DNA from: Ignavibacterium sp037440165
GTDB taxonomy: Bacteria > Bacteroidota > Ignavibacteria > Ignavibacteriales > Ignavibacteriaceae
NCBI RefSeq assembly: GCF_037440165.1
Contig: NZ_JBBIUQ010000008.1
Coordinates: 42,820 to 106,819, forward strand
Reading direction: 5' to 3'
DNA length: 64,000 nucleotides
Below are positions 27,049 to 36,675 of the stretch, piece after piece; the stretch's first letter is position 1, and every line of letters starts with the position of its first letter. The notes beneath the pieces were generated by a model. The model saw nothing but the letters and a program-made list of their open reading frames with translations. It made no database searches and was not told the DNA's origin. The position numbers and the translations under genes are program-made.

Positions 27049-27519
27049 TCAGATTTCCAGATAACTTTTTTCTTCTTCAAGAAAAACATTCATAATTTCT
27101 TCAGAATCCTTTGCATTCAAAAGTCGTAGTCTGAAATCATCTTTATTCATCATTCGTGAAATTCTGCTGAGCAATTTAATGTGAGCACTAATCATTATGT
27201 CTTTACCAACAAGGAGAAAAATAAGATCAACTGGATTACCATCAAGTGCCTCATAATCAATTCCATCTTTTTTTCTACCGAATGCAGCGATGATTTCTTT
27301 TACAGAATCAGTTTTTCCGTGCGGGATTGCAAAACCTTTTCCAACTCCTGTGGACATAATTTTTTCTCTTTCAAGAACTGCTTGTTTTACTTTTTCAAGG
27401 TTAATAATGCGCGGGTCATCTTTGAACAGATCAATCAATTCATTAATTGCAGATTCTTTATCTGTACTGTTTAGCTCTTCAATAATAAAATCTTTGGATA
27501 AAATTTCGCTTACTTTCAT
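27049..27519 (-). CDS. PTS EIIA type-2 (fructose/nitrogen) domain protein
   Basis: The 156-residue protein is an EIIA-Fru/EIIA-Ntr-like phosphocarrier, with the phosphorylated histidine in GKGFAIPHGKTDSVKEII and the downstream LVGKDIMISAHIKLLSRISR. I chose the start at 27519 (MKVSEILSKDFI) because the family begins there; an upstream start at 27564 would add 15 residues that do not fit. No sugar-specific EIIB or EIIC is nearby, so a regulatory role like PtsN is more likely than sugar transport. It lies 29 bases upstream of hisS. Confidence 0.85.
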   Translation of the reverse strand: MKVSEILSKDFIIEELNSTDKESAINELIDLFKDDPRIINLEKVKQAVLEREKIMSTGVGKGFAIPHGKTDSVKEIIAAFGRKKDGIDYEALDGNPVDLIFLLVGKDIMISAHIKLLSRISRMMNKDDFRLRLLNAKDSEEIMNVFLEEEKSYLEI

Positions 27520-27590
27520 GAGATGTAACTTTAATTGATAAAAACTGATGTGGTAATTTAACAATAGGCGCTTAGTTGTGCAATTAAATA

Positions 27591-28076
27591 TCAGTTCAAC
27601 ATTGCAACTAATTTGTAATATGCCGTCTTCGCAACTTCAAAATCAGAATTAACTTCAAGAGAATCTGAATAATACTTCAAGGCAGTGAAATAGGAACCTT
27701 TTAATTCATAAATTTTTCCGAGATGGTACAAAGGAATATATTTCATATCATAAGATGGCGTATCGATTGCTTTTTGCAGATAGTATATTGCTTCATCAAA
27801 TCTGTTCAGAGCAATTAAGTAAGTTCCAATATCATTGTATGGATTTCCATAATCGGGATCTAAGTCAATTGCAATCTTACATTCTTCAATTGCTTCCTCA
27901 TATCTTTTTTCAAGACTTAATGCCCAGCCAAGATGTGTGTGCGTTTTAGCAGTTGGATAATAAGTGAGCGACTTTCTATAAGCAATTATCGCCTCATTGA
28001 TCTTTCCGCTAATGTGCAATCGGTAAGCTTTCTCAAAGTATTCCAACGCCAAATATTCTTTTTCTCTGTCTATCAT
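27591..28076 (-). CDS. Tetratricopeptide repeat protein
   Basis: The 161-residue protein consists of about four TPR units (for example GWALSLEKRYEEAIEECKIA, then DLDPDYGNPYNDIGTYLIAL), each with the W/L-G-Y-A-F-A-P spacing. No signal peptide is seen, so it is probably cytoplasmic and a protein-interaction scaffold. It is upstream of the PTS EIIA gene by 71 bases and starts back-to-back with folE. The partner cannot be inferred. Confidence 0.85.
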   Translation of the reverse strand: MIDREKEYLALEYFEKAYRLHISGKINEAIIAYRKSLTYYPTAKTHTHLGWALSLEKRYEEAIEECKIAIDLDPDYGNPYNDIGTYLIALNRFDEAIYYLQKAIDTPSYDMKYIPLYHLGKIYELKGSYFTALKYYSDSLEVNSDFEVAKTAYYKLVAMLN

Positions 28077-28254
28077 TTATCTTTCCTTATTGTCAGATTT
28101 TCATTTACTTATTTAACTAACAATTTCTAAAAAATCAAATAAAGTGTGATTTGTGAAATTATCACTTAAACTAGGATTTTAATTCAAAAGTTCGTATTTG
28201 GAAATATTCATTAATATTATCGGTTTTAAGTTATAACAATTAAAGGAATTAATT

Positions 28255-28944
28255 ATGAAAGATGGCATTGTAAACTCAAACGGTTTCAAATTGTATAATG
28301 AAGATGTTAGTGATGACCATCATTATTTAACATCAATTGACACTCCCATAAGAAGTGATGCTTTTGAGATTGATGATGATATTAAAATTGAACTTATTCA
28401 GAAAAAGTTTCGAGAAATAATGGAAGTTCTTGGGCTTGATTTGAATGATGATAGTTTGAAAGATACGCCAAAGAGAGTCGCCAAAATGTATGTAAAAGAA
28501 ATCTTCAGAGGACTTGATCCAAGAAACAAACCATCTGTTACTTTGTTTTAGAATAAATATAAGTTTAATCAGATGTTAGTTGAAAAAGATATTGCAGTCT
28601 ACTCTTACTGTGAAAATCACTTCGTTCCAATAATCGGTAAAGCTAATGTTGCTTACTTTTCTGCTTGTAAAGTTGTTGGACTATCCAAGATAAACCGAAT
28701 GGTTCAATATTACAGCAAGCGTCCGCAGGTACAGGAAAGATTAACAGTTCAAATCGCAAATGAAATGAAAGAAATGCTTCAGACTCAAGATGTTGCTGTA
28801 ATTATTGAAGCAGATCATTTGTGTGTTGCTTCAAGAGGTGTTCAGGATGTTTCAAGCTCAACTGTAACTTCAAGTTACCACGGAAAATTTCTCGACAGCA
28901 ATGTAAGAGAAGAATTTCTAAAGTATGTTTACAATGGAAAGTAA
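28255..28944 (+). pseudogene. folE: GTP cyclohydrolase I, interrupted by an in-frame amber codon
   Basis: FolE converts GTP to dihydroneopterin triphosphate, the first step of folate, biopterin and queuosine-type pathways. The frame from ATG 28255 encodes the N-terminal helices (TPKRVAKMYVKEIFRGLDP), then reads LF-TAG-NKYKFNQMLVEKDI. The TAG at 28549-28551 stands where homologues have Glu (LFENKY), and the same frame continues without shift to 28944. The zinc Cys and His survive as CENH (codons 119-122) and HLC downstream, but the first His of the usual CEHH (E. coli H112) is Asn. QVQERLTVQIA and SRGVQD are intact. It is either a young pseudogene, a suppressed or re-initiated gene (an ATG lies at 28573), or contains a sequence error. 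Confidence 0.88.
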
Positions 28945-28978
28945 TTTCTTTTTAAGCAGAGAAGTAATAATTATGAAG

Positions 28979-29611
28979 CTAAGAGTGTTCACAACTACAG
29001 CTCAGGTTTTCACTCTTAGCTTTTTCAAATGATTCCTTCCCTTCCCTGAATGCAAAATAAGCAATTCCAAGTGAGCCAAGCACATCAAAGTAAGCGATTC
29101 CAAAAAGCTCATACAAACCACTTGACGCAAGCAGAATAAATGAAAGATAAAAACAAGTCTTAGTGCAATTTGCGTCTGCAATTATAGCATCTGATTTGAG
29201 TCCCTTACCAACTTTTAATTTTGAATTCATCAGCCAGTACATTGTCACAATAGAAATTGAAGCAATGACAATCCCCGGAATAGTTGTTTCTGGTTTAACA
29301 TTATTGATAATAATTAAGACAGAGCCAACAATTAATCCGGCAGTTAAAAGATAAAATGCGGTTCCTGTAACCTTAAGTGCTGTTCTTTCAAATGAATCGC
29401 GCGAGTTAACCTTCGCATATTTCATTCTCAAAATCATATGAGTGATTCCAATTCCGGATATTACTTCAACAAAACTATCAACACCAAAACCAAATAGAGC
29501 AAGAGTTTCATCACCAGCACCGAAGTAAATTGAAATTAGTCCTTCAGCAAAATTGTAAAAGATTGTGATAAGACTAAGTGCAAATGCTTTTTTAATTAAC
29601 GAATTATTCAT
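28979..29611 (-). CDS. Cation-efflux (CDF-like) membrane protein
   Basis: The 210 residues form about five to six membrane helices and resemble the transmembrane half of cation diffusion facilitators (start SLITIFYNFAEGLISIYFG; GFGVDSFVEVISGIGITHMI; KSDAIIADANCTKTCFYLS). CDF helix II normally carries metal-binding D/H pairs; here GVDSFVE supplies an Asp, and SDAIIADANC a second Asp pair. The large cytoplasmic CTD is missing, and the protein ends CSCEHS, a possible metal-binding tail. It stands at the edge of the metal island. Substrate is not known. Confidence 0.75.
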   Translation of the reverse strand: MNNSLIKKAFALSLITIFYNFAEGLISIYFGAGDETLALFGFGVDSFVEVISGIGITHMILRMKYAKVNSRDSFERTALKVTGTAFYLLTAGLIVGSVLIIINNVKPETTIPGIVIASISIVTMYWLMNSKLKVGKGLKSDAIIADANCTKTCFYLSFILLASSGLYELFGIAYFDVLGSLGIAYFAFREGKESFEKAKSENLSCSCEHS

Positions 29612-29760
29612 AAAGAGATTTTTTTAATCTGAACTTGTTTTCTTTATTAAATTAAGAATGAATGCAGCCGCTGTCAAGAAAATGTTTGTAAATTTTGAAT
29701 CGATGATTGAGAAATTCAGACATAAGTAATTTTTTAAGCAGCAACTGCAATCGATAATTA

Positions 29761-30207
29761 TTATTTAACCTTATAATTGTGTTTTACAAGATTCTCCTTT
29801 GCTTTCTTAAGCGAAACATCTTTCAATTTCATTCCACATTTTGGGCATTCGCCAGCTTTATCAGATATAACATTCCAGCACATTTGATCCTGAAAGACTT
29901 TTCCATCTTTATTTTCATCAATTGCTTTTAGATCAATCTCACTTTCCCGAATTATTGAATCTGAATGATTGTGTTCGGTCTTCATTTCTTTATACTTATC
30001 ATGCATTTTATGTTCTGTTTTATTGTCCCGATGTTTATGTGTACTGTCAGCATCCACATAAGACATCTTTACAGAATTATGTGAACTGTGATTTGAACAG
30101 CAACCTTTCGTACATTCTTTTTTATCAGATGATGGCTGTTCCTGCCCTAGTGTAAAAACACTGATTATAGAAACGAGAACGATTGTTATTGCGAGTTGTT
30201 TTAACAT
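29761..30207 (-). CDS. Periplasmic heavy-metal-binding protein, stand-alone copy of the CusB C-terminal module
   Basis: This 148-residue protein has a signal peptide (MLKQLAITIVLVSIISVFTLG), then a Cys/His-rich stretch (CTKGCCSNHSSHN) and a His-rich linker. Residues about 77-148 hold an EF-hand-like DENKDGKVF followed by MCWNVISDKAGECPKCGMKL, a heavy-metal-binding (HMBD/YHS-like) fold with CxxC and Met ligands. The same module closes the neighbouring CusB homologue (DKNKDGKLW...MDWNVISDEARRCPLCNMKL). It follows cusA by 122 bases that contain a palindromic repeat. A periplasmic copper shuttle for the efflux pump is the likely role (inference). Confidence 0.8.
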   Translation of the reverse strand: MLKQLAITIVLVSIISVFTLGQEQPSSDKKECTKGCCSNHSSHNSVKMSYVDADSTHKHRDNKTEHKMHDKYKEMKTEHNHSDSIIRESEIDLKAIDENKDGKVFQDQMCWNVISDKAGECPKCGMKLKDVSLKKAKENLVKHNYKVK

Positions 30208-30253
30208 TTTGTTACTCCTTTTGTTTAGTTGTTTTTGTTCTTTGAATTTTCAA

Positions 30254-30324
30254 TATCACCTTGAGCAAAGCGAAGGATCTTTCCACTTATTAATTTGAGA
30301 TTCTTCACTTCGTTCAGAATGACA
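30254..30324. repeat. Intergenic inverted repeat, 'GAGCAAAGCGAAGGATCT' family
   Basis: An imperfect 27-base inverted repeat: the left arm at 30254-30280 ends GCAAAGCGAAGGATCT, and the right arm at 30298-30324 starts AGATTCTTCACTTCGTTCAG. About 20 of 27 positions pair around a 17-base spacer. It lies between cusA and the small metal-binding gene. Such elements are common between genes in Ignavibacteria and relatives (from memory). Confidence 0.75.
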
Positions 30325-30329
30325 TAACA

Positions 30330-33300
30330 TTAATTACTTTCTTCTAATATTTTGTTTACTTCTCTTTTTTTAAGTGAATAATAAATAGCCGGGTACACTG
30401 TAAGTTCCATTATCATACTGGTAATTATTCCACCAACCATTGGAGCAGCTATTCTTTTCATTACATCTGAACCCGTTCCGATACCAATAATTATTGGAAG
30501 TAAACCCAGGAGAGTTGTCATCACAGTCATCATTTTAGGTCTTATTCTTTTAACTGCACCTTCAAAAATTGCTTCGCGTAAATCGGATAAACTTTTTAGC
30601 AAACCGTTTTTCTTATATTTTTCATAAGCTATATCGAGGTAGAGCAGCATTACAACACCAGTTTCAACATCTACACCAAGCAAAGCAATTATTCCCACCC
30701 AGACTGCAACTGAAAGATTAAATCCAGCGAGATATAAATACCAGATTGCGCCGACCAAAGAAAAAGGCATTGCCAGAAGAACGATTGCGGTTTTAATAGT
30801 TGACTTGGTATTTATATACAATAGTAAAATAATGACAATAAGCGTAAGCGGAATTACAAGTGCCAGATGAGCAGAAGCTCTTTCCATGTATTCAAACTGT
30901 CCGCTCCACTTAATTGAATAACCCGCAGGCAAAACTAATTTTTCATCGAGTATCGCCTTTGCATTTTTAATGTAAGTCCCAATGTCAATATCCTGAATAT
31001 CAACATATACCCATACATTTGGTCTGGCATTTTCAGATTTAATCATTGAAGGACCTGATCTGATAATAATTGTACCGAGTTCTTCGAGCGGAACATTTCC
31101 TCCAATTGGAAGAGGGACAAGAATTCTTTGAAGTGCGGGAATATTTTCACGGTAATCTCTCAGATATCTCATATTGACCGGATATCGTTCCAAACCCTCA
31201 ACAGTTTGTGTTAAATTCATTCCACCGATCGCAGTCGTAAATATATTCTGAACATCGCCAACATTTAAACCATATCTTGCAATTGCATTTCGATCTAACT
31301 CAAAATCAACATAATTACCACCCAATGAACGCTCAGCAAAAGCAGACCTCGTGCCTTTTAATGTTTTCATCAGTGATTCAACAACAGCACCGAGACTATC
31401 AAGTGTTTTAAGATCACTGCCTGCAATTTTAATTCCCACAGGTGTTTTTATTCCTGTTGATAGCATATCAATTCTTGTTTTGATTGGCATAGTCCAGGCA
31501 TTAGTTAATCCAGGAATCTGCACGGCTTTATTCAATTCCTCAACAAGCTTATCTGGTGTCATTCCTTCACGCCATTGTTCCTGTGGTTTTAGTCTTATAG
31601 TTGTTTCGATCATCGTCAAGGGCGCAGGATCAGTTGCAGTTTCTGCTCTTCCTATTTTACCAAAAACAGATTCTACTTCAGGAAAAGATTTAATAATCTT
31701 ATCAGTTTGCTGAAGTATTTCCTTAGCTTTGGTAATAGAAATACCGGGTAAAGTAGTAGGCATATACAGTAAATCGCCTTCATAAAGTGGCGGCATAAAT
31801 TCAGAGCCTAGTTTAGAAAACGGATAATATGTTATAAGGATTATTAACAGAGCTGCGCCAATAACTAGTCTTCCCCTGTTTAGAACAAAATTTACTACAG
31901 GATGATAAAGCTTGATCAGGATTTTTGTGAGTGGATTTTCTTCTTCCTTTCTAATATTGCCTTTTACCAAAAATCCGATCAATATAGGTACAATTGTAAC
32001 TGCAAGTATTGCTGCACCGGCCATTGAATATGTTTTAGTAAATGCAAGAGGTTTGAACATTCTTCCTTCCTGCTGTTCTAAAGTAAAAACGGGAAGAAAT
32101 GAAATTGTGATAACCAGAAGCGAGTAGAATATTGATGGTCCGACTTCTTTGGCTGATTGGAGAATAACAAGCCCGTGGGATTGTCTGTCCTGTGGAGGTT
32201 TTTCTTTTTCAGCCGAAAGATGTGATGCAGCGTTTTCCACCATTACAATGGATGCATCAACCATTGCTCCAATTGCGATTGCAATTCCTCCAAGGGACAT
32301 AATGTTGGCATTTATTCCCTGCAGTTTCATTATCAGAAATGAAATAAGAACAGCAGTTGGTAAAGTGAATATTGCCACGAATGAACTTCGTACGTGAAGC
32401 AGAAAAGCAATAATAACCAAAGCAACAATTATAGATTCTTCAATAAGCTTATCGGATAAATTATCAATTGCTCTATCTATTAAACCTGACCGATCATAAG
32501 CAATTTCTATTTTTACATCACCAGGTAAAGATTTTTTTAATTCATTCAGCCGCTCTTTAACTTTATTAATAACTGCGAGAGTATTCTCTCCATAACGAAT
32601 AACAACAATTCCTCCAACGGTTTCCCCTTCACCATTCCATTCAGCAATTCCTCTTCTTAATTCCGGACCGATATTTATGGTTGCAATATCTTTCAGATAA
32701 ACCGGCGTTCCTGTTCGTGAGTTACTTGATATCACAACATTCTTTAAGTCATCTATATTTTTGATGTAACCTAAACTTCGAACCATATACTCCATCTCAC
32801 CCATTTCGATTACTCTGCCACCAACATCATTATTGCTGTTTTTAATTGCCATCTCAACCATGTTTAACGGGATATTATAATAAGCAAGTTTAGTCGGGTC
32901 AATTGTAACCTGATATTGTTTAACGAATCCACCAATACTTGCAACTTCAGCAACACCTTCAATTGATGAGAGTTCATATCGTAAGAAGAAATCCTGAATT
33001 GAGCGAAGCTCCTGTAAATCTCTTTTATCAGAATTAAGCGTATACTGGAATACCCATCCAAGTCCGGTAGCATCCGGACCAAGCTGTATCTTTACTCCTT
33101 GAGGTAATTGTGCCTGAATGCTATTGAAATATTCCAAGACTCTGCTTCTTGCCCAGTAAATATCTGTTCCATCTTCAAAAATTATATACACCATGGAAAG
33201 ACCGAACATAGAATAACCCCGAACATCTTTAGCATAAGGAACGGATAACATTTTAGCAGCTAAGGGATATGTTACCTGATCTTCTACAATCCTTGGACTT

Positions 33301-33497
33301 TGCCCTTCATATTCTGTCATTATGATTACCTGAACATCACTAAGATCAGGGATTGCATCTACCTTTGTATTAATCACAGCCCAAATACCAAAAATTATAA
33401 GTGCCGCAGTAAAAACTATTACGATGAATTTATTATTGATCGACCATTCTATAAGTCTGGCAATAGCACCATCTTTATTTTGATTTGATGTAATCAT
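30330..33497 (-). CDS. cusA: Heavy-metal efflux RND pump, CusA/CzcA family
   Basis: This is the inner-membrane proton-driven pump of a tripartite Cu(I)/Ag(I) exporter. The 1055 residues contain the HME signature GGIAIAIGAMVDASIVMVEN (helix IV, residues 403-422). The three methionines that bind Cu/Ag in E. coli CusA (M573, M623, M672) are conserved as M579 (LLYMPTTLPG), M629 (PLTMIET) and M678 (RIDMLSTG), which argues for copper/silver rather than zinc/cobalt. It follows cusB by 127 bases, a gap filled by a palindromic repeat. Starts ATG at 33497. Confidence 0.95.
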   Translation of the reverse strand: MITSNQNKDGAIARLIEWSINNKFIVIVFTAALIIFGIWAVINTKVDAIPDLSDVQVIIMTEYEGQSPRIVEDQVTYPLAAKMLSVPYAKDVRGYSMFGLSMVYIIFEDGTDIYWARSRVLEYFNSIQAQLPQGVKIQLGPDATGLGWVFQYTLNSDKRDLQELRSIQDFFLRYELSSIEGVAEVASIGGFVKQYQVTIDPTKLAYYNIPLNMVEMAIKNSNNDVGGRVIEMGEMEYMVRSLGYIKNIDDLKNVVISSNSRTGTPVYLKDIATINIGPELRRGIAEWNGEGETVGGIVVIRYGENTLAVINKVKERLNELKKSLPGDVKIEIAYDRSGLIDRAIDNLSDKLIEESIIVALVIIAFLLHVRSSFVAIFTLPTAVLISFLIMKLQGINANIMSLGGIAIAIGAMVDASIVMVENAASHLSAEKEKPPQDRQSHGLVILQSAKEVGPSIFYSLLVITISFLPVFTLEQQEGRMFKPLAFTKTYSMAGAAILAVTIVPILIGFLVKGNIRKEEENPLTKILIKLYHPVVNFVLNRGRLVIGAALLIILITYYPFSKLGSEFMPPLYEGDLLYMPTTLPGISITKAKEILQQTDKIIKSFPEVESVFGKIGRAETATDPAPLTMIETTIRLKPQEQWREGMTPDKLVEELNKAVQIPGLTNAWTMPIKTRIDMLSTGIKTPVGIKIAGSDLKTLDSLGAVVESLMKTLKGTRSAFAERSLGGNYVDFELDRNAIARYGLNVGDVQNIFTTAIGGMNLTQTVEGLERYPVNMRYLRDYRENIPALQRILVPLPIGGNVPLEELGTIIIRSGPSMIKSENARPNVWVYVDIQDIDIGTYIKNAKAILDEKLVLPAGYSIKWSGQFEYMERASAHLALVIPLTLIVIILLLYINTKSTIKTAIVLLAMPFSLVGAIWYLYLAGFNLSVAVWVGIIALLGVDVETGVVMLLYLDIAYEKYKKNGLLKSLSDLREAIFEGAVKRIRPKMMTVMTTLLGLLPIIIGIGTGSDVMKRIAAPMVGGIITSMIMELTVYPAIYYSLKKREVNKILEESN

Positions 33498-33530
33498 TTA
33501 ATTTCTCTAAAAAGTTTTTAAAATGTTTTT

Positions 33531-33613
33531 CATTGCGAATCCGACATTAATCGGGTGAAGCAATCTTAAAACATTGATTTCAGATTGCTTCGTCATTTCA
33601 TTCCTCGCAATGG
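33531..33613. repeat. Intergenic inverted repeat, 'CATTGCGA' family
   Basis: CATTGCGAAT (33531-33540) and GTGAAGCAATCT face AGATTGCTTCGTCA and CGCAATGG (33606-33613), giving a long imperfect hairpin between cusB and cusA. Its sequence differs from the repeat at 30254. Confidence 0.7.
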
Positions 33614-33624
33614 AAGTAGTAGGC

Positions 33625-35286
33625 TTAATTTTTATACTTATAACCATACTTATCCAGATTTGTTTTTATTTCTTCAATCGAATATTCTTTTAGCTTCATA
33701 TTACAAAGCGGACATCTTCTTGCTTCGTCTGATATTACATTCCAATCCATCGGACATTCCCAGAGTTTTCCATCTTTATTCTTATCAATTGACTCAACAT
33801 CAATTATACCTTCATGAATTATCGATGAAGAATGATTATGCTCGTGCGTTTTATTTTTCTCAGAATCATTTGTTTGCTGCTGTTTTGGATTCTGCATATT
33901 CATTCCTTCATTAACTTTATCTGTTGTTTTATCCTGTTTAATATTTTGAAATTGATTTATAGCAGCTTTTAGATTGCTTTCCGAGTCTATCAGAAATTGC
34001 GCAGAAGTTACGATTTTCATGCCTTCGGTTAATCCACTTAAAACCTGATAGTATCCATCTGCATAAAGTCCAAGCTGAACTTCCTGAGGTTTAAATTTTC
34101 CGTTGCCAAGGTCAATAATAACAATATCTTTTTTACCTGTTCGGATTACTGAGTTTTCGGGAATTGCCGGAGTTACTTTTGTTTCTGGACCTTCAGTAGA
34201 AACAGCAGCATACATATTAGGTTTTAATAATCCGGAGGAATTATTTATGTCTGCTCTTATTTTAATTGTTCTTGAATCCGGGTCAATGGTTGGATAAATA
34301 AATGATACTTTCCCAAAAAATGTTTTATCTGAGAAAGATTTTAGTTTAAGAGAAACTTTTGAGCCGAGCTTAACTTTTTGCAATTCATATTCATAGATAT
34401 CAGCAGTAAGCCATAGTGAGCTCAAATCCGCAATCTTGAGAAGCGGTTCGCCAGCCATAATTTTCTGACCTTCAATAATATTTTTTTCCAGAACAGTGCC
34501 GCTGTATTTTGAATAAAGAGTAAGTGTTGTTCTGATTTCTTTTGTATTCTTAATTCTTTCAATTTCATCATCAGTAATGTTAAGCAGTTTTAGTTTTTTT
34601 TCGGCTTGTTTGATCAATTCATTACCACTGTTCTTTAAATCTTTTAATTGAGCCAGGTTGGTTTTATCATTATATGATAATGCCGTAATTAATTCCTGTT
34701 GTGCTGAAATTAACATTGGAGAATAGATATCCATTAACTTCGAACCTTTCTGAATCAACTGTCCAGTGTAATTCACATACAATTTTTCTATCCATCCATC
34801 TACTCTTGTTGTTACTATGTTTTGTCTGGTTTCATCAATGGTTAGTATTCCGTTAGTTGTTACAACAGAAGATAACTTTCTGTATTGGACAATTTCAGTT
34901 TTAATATTCATATTCTGTTGCACTTCAGGGTCAATAGTTACAATCCCTTCGGCAGAAGCTTCATCTTCATACACAGGGACATAATCCATTCCCATTTCAT
35001 CTTTCTGTGGATGATCCGAAATAATTGATGGGTTCATAGGATTTCTGTAATAAAGAATTTTTCTTTCTTTATTTGATTGTTGACTTTGTTTAACAGGAGT
35101 CAATTTCATTTCACATATCGGGCAATTACCTGGCTCATCTGAAATAATCTGAGGATGCATACCGCAAGTGTAAAGCTGTTTATTTTCACTTAATGTTTTA
35201 TTGCCGCTGCTAAAGAACAATATGTAAACAGCTGCAGCAATTATCAGAAGTGCAGATGCGATTAAAATTATTTTTTTACTTTTCAT
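33625..35286 (-). CDS. cusB: RND efflux periplasmic adaptor, CusB family, with three metal-binding modules
   Basis: The adaptor bridges CusA and the outer-membrane channel and hands metal to the pump. The 553-residue protein has an N-terminal membrane anchor and two heavy-metal-binding segments: YTCGMHPQIISDEPGNCPIC (about 39-58), then a second, cysteine-free MNPSIISDHPQKDEMGMDY. The adaptor core has lipoyl/barrel segments (e.g. GWIEKLYVNYTGQLIQKGSK) and a helical hairpin. A C-terminal extension (about 481-553) with an EF-hand-like DKNKDGKLW and CPMDWNVISDEARRCPLCNM is unusual and matches the stand-alone protein at 29761. It overlaps cusC by 11 bases. Confidence 0.92.
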   Translation of the reverse strand: MKSKKIILIASALLIIAAAVYILFFSSGNKTLSENKQLYTCGMHPQIISDEPGNCPICEMKLTPVKQSQQSNKERKILYYRNPMNPSIISDHPQKDEMGMDYVPVYEDEASAEGIVTIDPEVQQNMNIKTEIVQYRKLSSVVTTNGILTIDETRQNIVTTRVDGWIEKLYVNYTGQLIQKGSKLMDIYSPMLISAQQELITALSYNDKTNLAQLKDLKNSGNELIKQAEKKLKLLNITDDEIERIKNTKEIRTTLTLYSKYSGTVLEKNIIEGQKIMAGEPLLKIADLSSLWLTADIYEYELQKVKLGSKVSLKLKSFSDKTFFGKVSFIYPTIDPDSRTIKIRADINNSSGLLKPNMYAAVSTEGPETKVTPAIPENSVIRTGKKDIVIIDLGNGKFKPQEVQLGLYADGYYQVLSGLTEGMKIVTSAQFLIDSESNLKAAINQFQNIKQDKTTDKVNEGMNMQNPKQQQTNDSEKNKTHEHNHSSSIIHEGIIDVESIDKNKDGKLWECPMDWNVISDEARRCPLCNMKLKEYSIEEIKTNLDKYGYKYKN

Positions 35287-36571
35287 TTCTATCTCCGTTA
35301 TTAAACTTATTAGATATTTTATATCCTGTGAGAAATTCTATATCACTTAATAATTTTAAGTATTTAGTTCTGAATCTTGATAAATCTTTTTCAATATTCA
35401 GAAGTTCTGTTTGTGCTTCAATAACATTCATAAAATCGATTTCACCAACCTGATAAGCCGTTAAAGCAGATTGATAATTTGAACTTGCCTGAGTAAGTGA
35501 GCCCTGCTGCAGAAGTTCAATTCTTTGCTTTAGCGAATTCAGTTTTGAAGTTATCATTCCAAATTCACTTCTTAGCATTTGTAAAGATGCATCGTATTGC
35601 TGCATATACATTTCCTGCATTGCTTTTGTTTCATCTACCATCGCTGTTACTTTACCGCCATAATTCAGTGGAAGTGATACATCAAGCATTACAGAAATTA
35701 AATCTGAAGGAGGCATTTCAACTCCTTTTAGTTTTTCTCTGAATGCATATTGACCAGAAATTTTGAACATCGGGTAGTAATCGTATTCAGCAATTGATTG
35801 ATTAATTTTTTCTCTCTGTTCACTTAGCAAAAGGGATTTTAAGTAAGGACGGCTTTCATCAGCTTTACTGATTAGTTCATCAACTGTAAATGAAAAGAAA
35901 TTAATATCATTAATATATTCTGTAAGTATTGGTGTATTAAGATCTCTTAAAAGAAATGAATTTATTCTGCTGACTATTTCATTTTCTTCACCTTTCAGTT
36001 CAAAAATCATGTCATTCATTTTTGATAGCTCAAGTTCCAGACGAAAAATATTCTGCTGACTTGATTGCGCAGACGAATACATTGATCTAACGACTTCCAG
36101 AATGTCTTCAAGAAGCTTTTTTGATTTTTCAGTCAGTTCCAGTTCTTTTCGGATATTTATTAAATCATAATACAGTTGAGTTATCTGTTTTTGGATTTCA
36201 TTTTGTTTTTCGGCAAGTTCAAGTTTTACAATTTCAACATCCTTTTCTCTGGAATTTCTGATTGTGGATAGCTTTCCAGGAAATGGAAATTCCTGACTAA
36301 GACCTATTACTTTTCCTGTCATCATTTCTTCATTAAAAGCAAATGAGCTTACTGGTAAACTCATAATCCCGATTGAATACATCGGATCTGGTAAATTTGA
36401 ATTTTGTTCTACTTTACTTTCCACTGCTATGATTTTTGCATTCAGCATTTTGATTTCTGGACTAACTCTTAGAGCTTCATTTATTAAATCCTGTAATAAT
36501 TCCGTTTGTGCATTCATTAATGTTGATACATTTACTAAAATCATTACAATGAAAAAAAATATTTTTTTCAT
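35276..36571 (-). CDS. cusC: TolC-family outer-membrane efflux channel, CusC-like
   Basis: TolC-type proteins form the outer-membrane duct of tripartite pumps. The 431 residues begin with a signal peptide (MKKIFFFIVMILVNVSTLMN) and show the two OEP repeats with long helices (EINEALRVSPEIKMLNAKI-like start at LINEALRVSPEIKML; SALTAYQVGEIDFMNVIEAQ near the end). It is the first gene of the cusC-cusB-cusA transcript and overlaps cusB by 11 bases. The specific partner assignment comes from that arrangement. Confidence 0.88.
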   Translation of the reverse strand: MKKIFFFIVMILVNVSTLMNAQTELLQDLINEALRVSPEIKMLNAKIIAVESKVEQNSNLPDPMYSIGIMSLPVSSFAFNEEMMTGKVIGLSQEFPFPGKLSTIRNSREKDVEIVKLELAEKQNEIQKQITQLYYDLINIRKELELTEKSKKLLEDILEVVRSMYSSAQSSQQNIFRLELELSKMNDMIFELKGEENEIVSRINSFLLRDLNTPILTEYINDINFFSFTVDELISKADESRPYLKSLLLSEQREKINQSIAEYDYYPMFKISGQYAFREKLKGVEMPPSDLISVMLDVSLPLNYGGKVTAMVDETKAMQEMYMQQYDASLQMLRSEFGMITSKLNSLKQRIELLQQGSLTQASSNYQSALTAYQVGEIDFMNVIEAQTELLNIEKDLSRFRTKYLKLLSDIEFLTGYKISNKFNNGDRNEK

Positions 36572-36675
36572 CAGCTTATTTCCTATGTTAATTATGATTT
36601 AAATGGTTTAATAAAATTAGGAATTAAGTAAAAAGATACATTGAACCTTTTTACCTGAGAAAAGGTGTTCGGGTA

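Noticed and set aside
28140..28170. CRP-like site GTGAAATTATCAC upstream of folE
   Set aside because: The half-sites are spaced 5 rather than 6 bases apart and no Crp/Fnr gene is in the window; too weak to call.
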